Origin: Streptomyces tubercidicus
GTDB taxonomy: Bacteria; Actinomycetota; Actinomycetes; Streptomycetales; Streptomycetaceae
NCBI RefSeq assembly: GCF_027497495.1
Contig: NZ_CP114205.1
Coordinates: 2,852,001 to 2,916,000, forward strand
Direction: 5' to 3'
DNA: 64,000 nt
The translations under genes were made by a program, and so were the position numbers. Every line of letters starts with the position of its first letter. Position 1 is the stretch's first letter. The notes beneath the pieces were generated by a model. The model was given only the letters and a program-made list of their open reading frames with translations. It was not told the origin of the DNA and did no database searches. Below are positions 28,143 through 37,056 of the stretch, piece by piece.

Positions 28143-30578
28143 GTGACGGAGCACCCCACCTCCCACGAATCGCGGCAGTCGGCCCCGACCGCCGCGTCCT
28201 CGCTGTCCCCTGCCCGGGGACCGGCCGGGACGGCGCCGCTCGGCGCGGTCCCCGACCCGCGCAGCGCCCCGCGGCAGCCCGGCCCGGCCGGCTGCATTCC
28301 GGTGCCCGGCACCGGTTTCGCGGTGCGCGGCGGTGACGACATAGGTCTCGCCGGTGTCACCGTCACGGCCTCGGCGGGCACGCCGGCCGGCCATGACGAC
28401 GGCGAGCCGGCCGCGGACCACGGCACGGCGCGGCGGGACCCGTCGGCGGACGCGGACCGCGCCGCCGCCGGGCACTCCGGCGGGCGTGCCACCGAGCACA
28501 CCGCCACGCACCGCGGCGGCCATCCCGCCGCACGCGACGCCTCGGTCCCGTATGGGGAGGCGTACGGCGACTCGTACGGGGAGGTTTCCATGGCTGCGAG
28601 CGGACGGCCGGACGGCGCGGACCGGGAGACGGCCCGTGCCGGACGGCGGGTGGCGCAGGGCGCGGTGGGCCGCGCCGAGGCGCCCGAGCCGGGCGAGGAG
28701 CCGCGCCACGGGCCGCGCCCGCGCCATGGGGGTGAGGGCGTGGGGCGGCCGCGGGAGGCCACCGGGGCGCAGCCGTCCGCACCGGCCGGGCCGCCGCCGG
28801 TTCCGCCGGCCCGGTCCGCGCATCCGGGCGAGAGCGGTGAGGTGGCCGCGGCCCGTCAGGCCGGCGGCGACCGGCTGCGCTTCATCGGGGCGGCCACCCG
28901 GCGGATCGCCCGGGGTATCGACCTCGACGAGATCGTGCTGGGGCTGTGCCGGGCGACGGTGCCGACGTTCGCCGACGCGATCCTGGTCTATCTGCGCGAT
29001 CCGCTGCCGGTGGGCGATGAGCGGCCGACCGGGCCGGTGGTGCTGCGGCTGCGCCGTACCGACCGGATTCCGGAGGAGCCGGACACCAATGGCGCCCGGC
29101 TGCCGGTGCTGCCCGCGCAGCCCGATCTGGGCCCGGCGATGGGCGGCAGCGCGGCGGAGCTGGCCGAGGTGGAGCCCGGCGGTCCGCTGGCCGAGGTGCT
29201 GCGCGGCGTACGGCCGCTGTTCGGGGAGGCGCAGGCGGCGCGGACGGCGCTGCCGGAGCTGCTGGGGCCGGATCCGCGGCTGCCCGGCGGGCACCGGGTG
29301 ATCCTGGCGCCGCTGCGCGGCCGCCGCCGGGTGATCGGCGCGGCGGTGTTCCTGCGCCGCCCGGACCGGCCGGCGTTCGAGCCGGACGATCTGCTGGTCG
29401 CGGCGCAGCTGGCGACGCACACCGCGCTGGGTGTGGACAAGGCGGTGCTCTACGGCCGTGAGGCGTACATCGCCGACGCGCTGCAGCGCACGATGCTGCC
29501 GGACTCGCTGCCGCAGCCCACCGGCGTCCGGCTGGCCAGCCGCTATCTCCCGGCCGCCGAGACGGCCCGGGTGGGCGGCGACTGGTACGACGCGATCCCG
29601 CTGCCGGGCAGCCGGGTGGCGCTGGTCGTCGGCGATGTCATGGGGCATTCGATGACCTCGGCCGCGATCATGGGCCAGCTGCGGACCACGGCCCAGACGC
29701 TGGCCGGGCTGGATCTGCCGCCGCAGGAGGTGCTGCACCATCTCGACGAGCAGGCCCAGCGGCTGGGCACGGACCGCATGGCGACCTGCATGTACGCGGT
29801 CTACGACCCGGTCGCGCACCGGATCACCATCGCCAACGCGGGGCATCCGCCGCCGGTGATGCTGCACCGCGGCGGGCGCGCCGAGGTGCTGCGGGTGCCG
29901 TCGGGTGCGCCGATCGGTGTCGGCGGGGTGGACTTCGAGGCGGTGGAGCTGGACGCCCCGGCGGGCGCCACGCTGGTCCTGTATACGGACGGTCTGGTCG
30001 AGTCGCGTATCCGGGACGTGTGGACCGGCATCGAGCAGCTGCGGGAGCGGCTGGCGGAGACGGCCCGGCTGACGGGTCCCAATCCGCCGCCGCTGGAGCC
30101 GATGTGCGACGAGGTGCTGGACATGCTGGGCCCCGGCGACCGCGATGACGACATCGCGCTGCTGGCGGCCCGGTTCGACGGGATCGCGCCCAGCGATGTC
30201 GCGTACTGGTATCTGGACCCGAAGGCGCAGACGGCCGGTCAGGCCCGGCGGCTGGCCCGGCGGGCGCTGGCGCGCTGGGGGCTGGAGGAGCTGACCGATC
30301 AGCTGGAGCTGCTGGTCAGCGAGGTGGTGACGAATGCGGTGCGGTATGCGGAGCGGCCGATCACGCTGCGGTTGCTGCGAACGGACGTACTGCGCTGCGA
30401 GGTCGGTGACGACGTACCGCAGCTGCCGCGGCTGCGGCAGGCCCGGCCGTCGGACGAGGGCGGGCGGGGTCTGTATCTGGTGAACCGGATGGCGCGGCGC
30501 TGGGGCGCGACCCGTCTGAGCATGGGAAAGGTCGTCTGGTTCGAGCTGTCGATGCCGCCGGGGACGCCGCGCCGCTGA
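28143..30578 (+). CDS. GAF-SpoIIE phosphatase with C-terminal anti-sigma-type ATPase domain
   Basis: An 811-residue soluble signalling protein. Residues 1-240 are disordered, then a GAF domain spans about 245-415. A PP2C/SpoIIE domain follows at about 440-680, with VGGDWYDA (near 477), VVGDVMGH, ANAGHPPPV, LYTDGLVE and RDDDIALLA. An HATPase_c/RsbW-like domain begins near 690, with ELLVSEVVTNAVRYA and GGRGLYLVNRMARRWG. Such proteins reverse or impose phosphorylation of anti-anti-sigma factors. Starts are ambiguous: GTG 28143 is chosen, and a TTG at 28050 overlapping the upstream stop is possible. A strong terminator follows. Confidence 0.9.
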   Translation: MTEHPTSHESRQSAPTAASSLSPARGPAGTAPLGAVPDPRSAPRQPGPAGCIPVPGTGFAVRGGDDIGLAGVTVTASAGTPAGHDDGEPAADHGTARRDPSADADRAAAGHSGGRATEHTATHRGGHPAARDASVPYGEAYGDSYGEVSMAASGRPDGADRETARAGRRVAQGAVGRAEAPEPGEEPRHGPRPRHGGEGVGRPREATGAQPSAPAGPPPVPPARSAHPGESGEVAAARQAGGDRLRFIGAATRRIARGIDLDEIVLGLCRATVPTFADAILVYLRDPLPVGDERPTGPVVLRLRRTDRIPEEPDTNGARLPVLPAQPDLGPAMGGSAAELAEVEPGGPLAEVLRGVRPLFGEAQAARTALPELLGPDPRLPGGHRVILAPLRGRRRVIGAAVFLRRPDRPAFEPDDLLVAAQLATHTALGVDKAVLYGREAYIADALQRTMLPDSLPQPTGVRLASRYLPAAETARVGGDWYDAIPLPGSRVALVVGDVMGHSMTSAAIMGQLRTTAQTLAGLDLPPQEVLHHLDEQAQRLGTDRMATCMYAVYDPVAHRITIANAGHPPPVMLHRGGRAEVLRVPSGAPIGVGGVDFEAVELDAPAGATLVLYTDGLVESRIRDVWTGIEQLRERLAETARLTGPNPPPLEPMCDEVLDMLGPGDRDDDIALLAARFDGIAPSDVAYWYLDPKAQTAGQARRLARRALARWGLEELTDQLELLVSEVVTNAVRYAERPITLRLLRTDVLRCEVGDDVPQLPRLRQARPSDEGGRGLYLVNRMARRWGATRLSMGKVVWFELSMPPGTPRR

Positions 30579-30610
30579 GGTCTGCCGGGCGCCCGGCACC
30601 CGTCCCATAT

Positions 30611-30644
30611 GTTGGACCCCGTCTGAGACCGGACGGGGTCCAAC
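30611..30644 (+). terminator. Terminator after the SpoIIE-type phosphatase
   Basis: GTTGGACCCCGTC (30611-30623) and GACGGGGTCCAAC (30632-30644) pair perfectly over 13 bases, followed by TCTTG. Confidence 0.85.
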
Positions 30645-30761
30645 TCTTGCCGACATGCCGTCGGAGGAGTTGACTGCTTGGGTGAGCGTAAGGGACTGAC
30701 TGCCCCAAAACGGGACTGACCGACCCTCGCTCCCCGTCGTCGAAACAGGAGGCGCTCCTCC

Positions 30762-32225
30762 ATGACCAGCACCGCGCACAACGTCCCGCGCACAACGAAC
30801 AACGCCGGCGTTCCGGTGGAGAGCGATGAGCACTCGCTCACTGTGAGTCCCGACGGCCCCATCCTGCTCCAGGATCACTACCTCATCGAGAAGATGGCCC
30901 AGTTCAACCGCGAACGGGTACCCGAGCGGGTGGTGCACGCCAAGGGCGCCGGTGCGTACGGCTTCTTCCAGGTCACCAACGACGTCAGCCAGTTCACCAG
31001 GGCGGATCTCTTCCAGCCGGGCAAGACCACCGAGATGCTGGCCCGCTTCTCGACCGTCGCGGGTGAGCAGGGCTCCCCCGACACCTGGCGCGACCCCCGC
31101 GGCTTCGCGCTGAAGTTCTACACCGAGGACGGCAACTACGACCTGGTGGGGAACAACACCCCGGTCTTCTTCGTCCGGGACACGATCAAGTTCCAGGACT
31201 TCATCCGCTCGCAGAAGCGCCGTCCGGACAACGGGATGCGCGACAACGACATGCAGTGGGACTTCTGGACGCTCTCGCCGGAGTCCGCGCACCAGGTGAC
31301 CTGGCTGATGGGCGACCGCGGCATCCCCAAGAGCTACCGCCACATGAACGGCTACGGCTCGCACACGTATATGTGGGTCAACGCCGGCGGCGAGCGGTTC
31401 TGGATCAAGTACCACTTCAAGACCGACCAGGGCATCGACTTCCTCACCCAGGAGGACGCGGACCGGATCGCCGGCGAGGACGGCGACTACCACCGGCGTG
31501 ATCTCTTCGAGGCCATCGATGGCGGCAACGCCCCGTCGTGGACGCTGTATGTGCAGGTCATGCCGTTCGCGGACGCCCCGGACTACCGGTTCAACCCGTT
31601 CGATCTGACCAAGGTGTGGCCGCATGGCGACTACCCGCTGATCGAGGTCGGGCGGATGACGCTCAACAAGAACCCCGAGGACTACTTCATCCACATCGAG
31701 CAGGCGGCGTTCGAGCCGTCCAACATGGTGCCGGGTGTCGGTCCCTCACCCGACAAGATGCTGCTGGGCCGGCTCTTCTCGTACGCGGACACCCACCGGT
31801 ACCGCATCGGCCCGAACTACGCCCAGCTGCCGCCCAACCGGCCGCATGTGCCGGTCCACTCGTACGCGAAGGACGGCCCGATGCGGTACGAGCCCTCCCG
31901 CGCGGCCCGGCCGTACGCCCCGAACAGCTACGGCGGCCCGGCGGCGGACACCCTGCGCTACGGGGAGCCCGCGGGCTGGGAGACCGGCGGCGAGATGGTC
32001 CGCGAGGCGTACACGCTGCGCCGTGACGACGACGACTTCGGCCAGCCGGGCACGATGGTCCGCCAGGTCCTCGACGACGCGGCCCGCGACCGGCTGGTCG
32101 GCAATGTGTCCGGCCATCTCCTCAACGGCGTCAGCCGTCCGGTGCTGGACCGCGCGCTCCAGTACTGGCGCAATATCGACAAGAACGTCGGCGACCGGAT
32201 CGCCCACAAGGTGAACGGCGGCTGA
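30762..32225 (+). CDS. katA: Monofunctional haem catalase
   Basis: Dismutates hydrogen peroxide in the cytoplasm. The 487-residue small-subunit catalase shows the distal histidine in [14 protein letters not shown] (about residue 58), the distal asparagine in [10 protein letters not shown] (about 132), and the proximal haem tyrosine in [14 protein letters not shown] (about 343). Length fits clade 3. ATG 30762 follows AGGAGG. It is one of several peroxide-defence genes in the window (oxyR, ahpC, ahpD at 44-46 kb). Regulation by OxyR or CatR is possible, but no operator was recognised. Confidence 0.95.
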   Translation: MTSTAHNVPRTTNNAGVPVESDEHSLTVSPDGPILLQDHYLIEKMAQFNRERVPERVVHAKGAGAYGFFQVTNDVSQFTRADLFQPGKTTEMLARFSTVAGEQGSPDTWRDPRGFALKFYTEDGNYDLVGNNTPVFFVRDTIKFQDFIRSQKRRPDNGMRDNDMQWDFWTLSPESAHQVTWLMGDRGIPKSYRHMNGYGSHTYMWVNAGGERFWIKYHFKTDQGIDFLTQEDADRIAGEDGDYHRRDLFEAIDGGNAPSWTLYVQVMPFADAPDYRFNPFDLTKVWPHGDYPLIEVGRMTLNKNPEDYFIHIEQAAFEPSNMVPGVGPSPDKMLLGRLFSYADTHRYRIGPNYAQLPPNRPHVPVHSYAKDGPMRYEPSRAARPYAPNSYGGPAADTLRYGEPAGWETGGEMVREAYTLRRDDDDFGQPGTMVRQVLDDAARDRLVGNVSGHLLNGVSRPVLDRALQYWRNIDKNVGDRIAHKVNGG

Positions 32226-32252
32226 TACCCCGCTTCCCCGCGTACGCAGACA

Positions 32253-32287
32253 ACCGCGGCCCCCACCGGCGAGGTGGGGGCCGCGGT
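32253..32287. terminator. Bidirectional terminator between catalase and PBP genes
   Basis: A perfect 15-base stem (ACCGCGGCCCCCACC, 32253-32267; complement 32273-32287) with a GGCGA loop, 28 bases after the catalase stop and 21 bases past the end of the convergent PBP gene. Confidence 0.9.
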
Positions 32288-32307
32288 GCGGTGTGCCGGG
32301 ACCGGCG

Positions 32308-34587
32308 TCAGTTGAAGTCGGTGAAGCTGTTGGGCTTGTTGCCGACGTCGGCGCCCCCGCCCGGCGGCTTTTCGGTGTTGCCGCCGTTTTCACCGCCGTC
32401 TTCCCCGCCGGGCGGCGAGGAGCCCGGGTCGCTCGGGGTGGCCGGGTCGGACGGCTTGCCGCTCGCGGTGTCCGTCGGACGCCCGCTCGGGCTCGACGGG
32501 GTCCCCGACGGCGTCTGGCTCGGCTTGTCGGACGGCGTCGGGGAGGTCGACGGGGTGTCGCTCGGCGTCGGCGGAGGGGTCGACGGGATCGCGGCACCGA
32601 GATCGGTGTCGAGGTCGAATTCCGCTCCGGCGTCGCCGCCCAGCGCCGACTCCGTGTAGTCGGCCCACACCCGGGCCGGGTAGCCGCCGCCGTTGACCCG
32701 GCCGCCGCCACCGGTGCCCTTGAGGCTGACCTGGGCGCCGCCCTTGGGGGACTCACCGAACATGCCGACCGCGGTGACCAGCTTCGGCGTGTAGCCGACG
32801 AACCACGCCGACTTGTTGTCGTCGGAGGTACCGGTCTTGCCGGCCGCCTCGTACGCCGTGTTCCGCACGGCCTCCGAGGCGGTGCCGTCGCTGACCACAC
32901 CGGTCAGGACCGAGGTGAGGGTGTCGGCGGTGCGGCGGCTGAGGACCTGGTCGCCGATCGGGTCCTTGAGCGGGACCTCGGTCTCCACGCCGTTGACCGG
33001 GTGCACCGCCTTCTTGACCAGGGTCGGGGTGACCTTCTTGCCGTGGTTGTCGAGCGTGGCGTAGACCCCGGCCATCTGGAGCGGGCTGGCGCCCATGGTG
33101 CCCAGGGTCATCGCGGGCTTGGTGTCGATCTTGGAGCCGTCCATGCCCAGGCTGACCGCGGTCTTCTTGATCTCCTCCAGGCCGACATCCGCGCCCATCT
33201 GCGCGAAGACCGCGTTGACGGAGTTGTTCATCGCCGTCTGGACGCTGATCTTCCCGTACGTGTGCTCGTCCTCGTTGGGCGGTGCGAAGCCGATGTCCCC
33301 GCCGACGACCGGGCGGCGGTTACGGCCGTCGTAGATCGTGTTCGGGGTGATCGGGTTGCCGTCCTGGGTGACCTCGTTGTTCTCCATGGCCGACGCCAGG
33401 ATCAGCGGCTTGAAGGTGGAGGCGGGCTGGTAGTCGGAGCGCGTGGCGTTGTTCGTGTAGTGCTTGGGAGGGCCGTCGCCGCCGTACATCGCCACGATAT
33501 GGCCGGACTTGGGGTCCACCGAGGTGGCCCCGAGCTGGGCGTCCGCGTCGACCTTGCGCTTCTTGGGGTCGAGGTCGTCGCTGAGCTTGTGCTTGACGGA
33601 CTTCTCCAGCGCCTGCTGCTTTTTCTTGTCGATGCCGAGGGTGACGGTCCAGCCGCCGGCCTCGAATTCGGTCTCGTCGACGCCCTGGGCGAAGAGCTCC
33701 TGCTTGGCCTGCTTGACCAGGTAGCTGGTCTGGCCGCTCAGGCCGGGCAGCGGCTTGGGGGGCTTGGGGTTGACGAAGGTCTGCTTGGCACGGTCCGCCG
33801 CGGAGAGCCACTTCATCTCGACCATGTTGTCGAGGGTGTACGCCCAGCGCTCCTTGACCCGCTTCTTGCCGGCCGGGGTCGCGGTGGAGATGTCGTACTG
33901 GCTCGGCGCCTGGAGCAGCGAGGCGAGGTAGGCGCCCTCCGAGACGGTGAGCTTCTCGACGTCCTTGCCGTAGTACGCCTGGGCCGCGGCCTGGATGCCA
34001 TAGGCGCCGCGGCCGTAGTAGCTGGTGTTGATGTAGCCCGCGAGGATGGCGTCCTTCTTGAACTTCTGGTCCACCTTGAGCGAGATGACGATTTCCTGGA
34101 GCTTGCGGGAGACCGTCTGCTCCTGGCTCAGGTAGTAGTTCTTGACGTACTGCTGGGTGATCGTCGAGCCACCCTGCTTGCCCTGGCCCCGCAGGGTGTT
34201 GAGCACACCGCGCAGGGTGCCCTTCAGGTCGACGCCGGAGTCGTCGTAGAAGGATTTGTTCTCCGCGGCGACGAAGGTGCGCTGGACGTCCTTGGGTATG
34301 CGGTCGAGCGGGACGGTCTCCCGGTTGACGTCGCCGACCCGCGCCATGACCTTGCCGTCGGCGTACTTGAAGACATTGGACTGCAGCTTGGCGGCGCTGT
34401 TGCCCTTGGGGATGTCCACGTACAGATACAGGCCGATGAAACCGAGGATGCCCAGCAGGCACACCCCGAGGAAGGCTCCGAGGAGCTTCTTCCAAGTGAA
34501 GAAGCGGCGTATGCCGGACTTCTTGTCTTTCGGCTCGGTCCGGCGGGCGCTCCCCTGCCGCGCCCGTCTCGCTTCCGCTCGGCCCAT
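32308..34587 (-). CDS. Class A penicillin-binding protein (bifunctional peptidoglycan synthase)
   Basis: A 759-residue enzyme that polymerises and cross-links peptidoglycan. One N-terminal membrane anchor follows a basic cytoplasmic stretch (KLLGAFLGVCLLGILGFIGLY, about residues 33-53). The GT51 transglycosylase includes AAENKSFYDDSGVD and GGSTITQQYVKN. The transpeptidase has QPASTFKPL (active-site Ser), NNSVNAVFAQ and AAGKTGTSDDN. The last 100 residues are a Ser/Pro/Thr/Gly tail. ATG 34587 is chosen because the family sequence begins at the basic stretch. Confidence 0.94.
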   Translation of the reverse strand: MGRAEARRARQGSARRTEPKDKKSGIRRFFTWKKLLGAFLGVCLLGILGFIGLYLYVDIPKGNSAAKLQSNVFKYADGKVMARVGDVNRETVPLDRIPKDVQRTFVAAENKSFYDDSGVDLKGTLRGVLNTLRGQGKQGGSTITQQYVKNYYLSQEQTVSRKLQEIVISLKVDQKFKKDAILAGYINTSYYGRGAYGIQAAAQAYYGKDVEKLTVSEGAYLASLLQAPSQYDISTATPAGKKRVKERWAYTLDNMVEMKWLSAADRAKQTFVNPKPPKPLPGLSGQTSYLVKQAKQELFAQGVDETEFEAGGWTVTLGIDKKKQQALEKSVKHKLSDDLDPKKRKVDADAQLGATSVDPKSGHIVAMYGGDGPPKHYTNNATRSDYQPASTFKPLILASAMENNEVTQDGNPITPNTIYDGRNRRPVVGGDIGFAPPNEDEHTYGKISVQTAMNNSVNAVFAQMGADVGLEEIKKTAVSLGMDGSKIDTKPAMTLGTMGASPLQMAGVYATLDNHGKKVTPTLVKKAVHPVNGVETEVPLKDPIGDQVLSRRTADTLTSVLTGVVSDGTASEAVRNTAYEAAGKTGTSDDNKSAWFVGYTPKLVTAVGMFGESPKGGAQVSLKGTGGGGRVNGGGYPARVWADYTESALGGDAGAEFDLDTDLGAAIPSTPPPTPSDTPSTSPTPSDKPSQTPSGTPSSPSGRPTDTASGKPSDPATPSDPGSSPPGGEDGGENGGNTEKPPGGGADVGNKPNSFTDFN

Positions 34588-34906
34588 CGCTTCAGCAACT
34601 CCAGTCGTTCCGCCCCCAGCTAACTCAGCTGTTGAAGCTAACACCGCATCTATAAACAAATACTCATCGATCAAGGCTTTTCCTGACGTGACAAACAGCA
34701 CCTCTCACGACGGAACCATCGGGTCGGTATTGCCCGTCGCCGCCCCCTCACCTGGGGCCTTGTCGCGCAGACCTGCCGCAGACCTGCCGCAGAGCACTGG
34801 ACGCCGACGCTCGACGGCGGTTAAAGTGTTATCACTTTGCTAGACCAGTGACATCGCCAAATGCGGTGGACATCACCCACCGCGCCTGGAGAAACGGGGG
34901 ACCCCT
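34588..34906. promoter_or_regulatory. Divergent promoter region (PBP / SPFH) with inverted and tandem repeats
   Basis: 319 bases without a gene. An AT-rich stretch near 34640-34690 probably holds the PBP promoter. The 12-base unit CAGACCTGCCGC occurs twice in tandem at 34768-34791. A perfect inverted repeat AAAGTG-TTAT-CACTTT lies at 34823-34838, 68 bases before the SPFH start, and may be an operator. Confidence 0.5.
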
Positions 34907-35878
34907 ATGTCCGAGCAGACACCGGCCGACCGCACCGGCGGCCCCGGCGACGACCTCACCGTCGACGCCCCCGAAATGCCCCGACCACAGGTCCGGGAGG
35001 TCCCGGCACACAGCATCGGCGGCGGGCTGGGACTGCTGCTGACCGTGCTCGGTGTCGCGCTGGGCATCTGCCTGGCGGCCGTCGGCGGCATACTCGGCTC
35101 CGGCGGCAATGACGCGGCCGCCATCCCGATGGCCATCGGCGGCGTCGTGCTCGTGCTCACCTCGTTGTTCTGCATGACCGGCGTGAAGATGGTCGAGCCC
35201 GGCGAGGCCCGTGTCATCCAGCTCTTCGGGCGCTATGTCGGCACCATCCGCACCGACGGACTGCGCTGGGTCAACCCGCTCACCAGCGCACGGGAGATCT
35301 CCACCCGGGTGCGCAACCACGAGACCGCGGTCCTGAAGGTCAACGACGCCTACGGCAACCCCATCGAGCTGGCCGCGATCGTGGTCTGGCAGGTCGAGGA
35401 CACCGCCCAGGCGCTCTTCGAGGTCGACGACTTCCTGGAGTTCGTCGCCACCCAGACCGAGGCGGCCGTCCGGCACATCGCGATCGAGTACCCCTATGAC
35501 GCACACGATGAGGACGCCCTCTCACTGCGCGGCAACGCCGAGGAGATCACCGAGAAGCTGGCCCTGGAGCTGACCGCCCGGGTCCAGGCCGCCGGCGTAC
35601 GGATCATCGAGTCCCGCTTCAGCCACCTCGCCTACGCCCCCGAGATCGCCTCCGCGATGCTCCAGCGCCAGCAGGCCGGTGCGGTGGTCGCGGCCCGCCA
35701 GCAGATCGTCGAGGGCGCGGTCGGCATGGTCGAGCAGGCGCTGGCGCGGATCAACGAGCAGGGCATCGTCGAGCTGGATGAGGAGCGCAAGGCGGCCATG
35801 GTGAGCAATCTGATGGTGGTGCTGTGCGGCGACCGGGCCGCGCAGCCCGTGCTGAACACGGGCTCGCTGTACCAGTGA
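34907..35878 (+). CDS. SPFH/Band 7 domain membrane protein
   Basis: A 323-residue flotillin/stomatin-like protein. Two membrane segments lie at about residues 38-62 and 73-92. The SPFH domain follows (KMVEPGEARVIQLFGRYVGTIR, then LKVNDAYGNPIELAAIVVWQVEDTAQALFEVDD). The C-terminal helical part contains ASAMLQRQQAGAVVAARQQIV, typical of oligomerising band-7 proteins. Likely a membrane scaffold. It overlaps the next gene by GTGA, so the two are translationally coupled. Confidence 0.88.
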   Translation: MSEQTPADRTGGPGDDLTVDAPEMPRPQVREVPAHSIGGGLGLLLTVLGVALGICLAAVGGILGSGGNDAAAIPMAIGGVVLVLTSLFCMTGVKMVEPGEARVIQLFGRYVGTIRTDGLRWVNPLTSAREISTRVRNHETAVLKVNDAYGNPIELAAIVVWQVEDTAQALFEVDDFLEFVATQTEAAVRHIAIEYPYDAHDEDALSLRGNAEEITEKLALELTARVQAAGVRIIESRFSHLAYAPEIASAMLQRQQAGAVVAARQQIVEGAVGMVEQALARINEQGIVELDEERKAAMVSNLMVVLCGDRAAQPVLNTGSLYQ

Positions 35879-36177
35879 GTGACGACGCCCCGGAGGGGCC
35901 CGGCGCCGAGAGCGAGCGGGCCCCCGCGCGACGGCCGCAGCAGCGCAAGCAGGTGCTGCTGCGGCTGGACCCGTTGATCCATGACGCACTGGCCCGCTGG
36001 GCCGGGGACGAACTGCGCAGCGCCAACGCGCAGATCGAGTTCCTGCTGCGCAAGGCACTGTCGGAGGCGGGGCGGCTCCCCCGGGGCGCGGGGGCGATCC
36101 CGCGGCGCGGGCGGCCACCCAAGACGCAGGAGCCGGACCCGCCCAAGACGCAGGAGCCGGAGGCGCCCCAGGGCTGA
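35875..36177 (+). CDS. Arc-type ribbon-helix-helix DNA-binding protein
   Basis: A 100-residue basic protein. Residues about 24-60 (KQVLLRLDPLIHDALARWA then DELRSANAQIEFLLRKAL) form a ribbon-helix-helix DNA-binding unit. The tail carries a duplicated PKTQEPxPPKTQEPE element encoded by a near-exact repeat. GTG 35875 overlaps the SPFH stop. It may autoregulate the SPFH operon through the AAAGTG/CACTTT repeat upstream, which is inference. Confidence 0.78.
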   Translation: MSDDAPEGPGAESERAPARRPQQRKQVLLRLDPLIHDALARWAGDELRSANAQIEFLLRKALSEAGRLPRGAGAIPRRGRPPKTQEPDPPKTQEPEAPQG

Positions 36178-36274
36178 TCCGGTGTCGGCGCGCCCGGCGG
36201 CCGCACCCCCTCCCTCCCCCCTCTTCCCTCCGCTCCCCTCCGCGAAGGCCGCACCCGCCACGGAGCATCACACC

Positions 36275-36291
36275 TATACATCACGTGTATA
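36275..36291 (+). promoter_or_regulatory. Palindromic operator TATACA-N5-TGTATA, first ABC module
   Basis: TATACA-TCACG-TGTATA, a 17-base palindrome preceding the first ABC transporter pair. The same palindrome with the same spacer length lies before padR at 39454-39470, and flanking bases are conserved (CACC...ACACC). It is a strong candidate binding site for the PadR protein encoded at 39.5 kb. Confidence 0.75.
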
Positions 36292-36313
36292 CACCTCATG
36301 TAGAGTGCTCGGC

Positions 36314-36373
36314 ATGCCCACAGGACACACAGGGCGATGCCCCCTGCCCGCACTCCCGGAGGCCCTCGGATGA
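36314..36373 (+). pseudogene. 19-codon leader frame, possible remnant of a deleted padR gene
   Basis: This short frame runs from ATG 36314 to a TGA overlapping the ABC ATPase start (ATGA). It begins MPTGHTG and ends ALPEALG, comparable to the start MSIGHTL and end LAEAVRP of the PadR protein encoded upstream of the second module. The sequence before its ATG (GTAGAGTGCTCGGC) also parallels that before padR (GTAAGGTGGTCCGC). An internal deletion of a duplicated padR gene would explain it. Chance similarity in so short a frame is possible. Confidence 0.4.
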
Positions 36374-37056
36374 CCTCGTCCGGTTCCCTGCTCGACGCCC
36401 GCGCGCTGCACAAGGCGTACGGCGCCACCCCCGCGCTCGCCGGCGCGGACTTCTCCCTCCACCCCGGCGAGGTCGTCGCCGTCATGGGCCCCTCCGGCTC
36501 CGGCAAGTCGACCCTGCTGCACTGCCTCGCCGGCGTCATCCGTCCGGACTCCGGCACCATCCGCTACGGCGAGCGTGAACTGACCGCCATGAGCGACGCC
36601 CGGCGCAGCGCCCTGCGCCGCACCGACTTCGGCTTCGTCTTCCAATTCGGCCAACTCGTACCGGAGTTGACCGCAGTGGAGAACGTCGCACTCCCCCTGC
36701 GCCTGAACGGCACCCCACGCAAGGACGCCGAACGCCGGGCCCGCGAGTGGCTGGAGCGCCTGGAGGTCGACGACGTCCGGGGCAAGCGGCCCGGCGAGGT
36801 CTCCGGCGGACAGGGCCAGCGGGTCGCCGTCGCCCGTGCCCTGGCCGGCACCCCCCGGGTGGTCTTCGCCGACGAGCCCACCGGCGCCCTGGACTCGCTC
36901 AACGGTGAGCGGGTGATGACCCTGCTGACCGAGGCCGCCCGCGACACCGGGGCCGCCGTCGTCCTGGTCACCCACGAGGCCCGGGTCGCCGCCTACGCCG
37001 ACCGGGAGATCGTCGTCCGCGACGGCGTGGCCCGGGAGACGGCGGGTGCGGTATGA
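36370..37056 (+). CDS. ABC transporter ATP-binding protein (MacB/LolD type), copy 1
   Basis: A 228-residue ATPase that energises the adjacent FtsX-like permease. Walker A is GPSGSGKST (residues 40-48), the Q-loop region is FQFGQLVPELTAVENV, the signature is VSGGQGQRVAVARAL, and Walker B is VVFADEPTGALDS. It is closely similar along its whole length to the ATPase at 40026-40715. ATG 36370 overlaps the short leader frame; its own stop overlaps the permease start (ATGA). Likely exports a peptide, lipid or antibiotic. Confidence 0.9.
   Translation: MTSSGSLLDARALHKAYGATPALAGADFSLHPGEVVAVMGPSGSGKSTLLHCLAGVIRPDSGTIRYGERELTAMSDARRSALRRTDFGFVFQFGQLVPELTAVENVALPLRLNGTPRKDAERRAREWLERLEVDDVRGKRPGEVSGGQGQRVAVARALAGTPRVVFADEPTGALDSLNGERVMTLLTEAARDTGAAVVLVTHEARVAAYADREIVVRDGVARETAGAV

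Noticed and set aside
27981..31694. A 1237-codon open frame on the minus strand opposite the SpoIIE-type phosphatase and catalase genes.
   Set aside because: It spans two well-supported genes on the other strand, has a repetitive Arg/His/Pro/Gly composition typical of antisense frames in GC-rich DNA, and shows no family motif or ribosome site.
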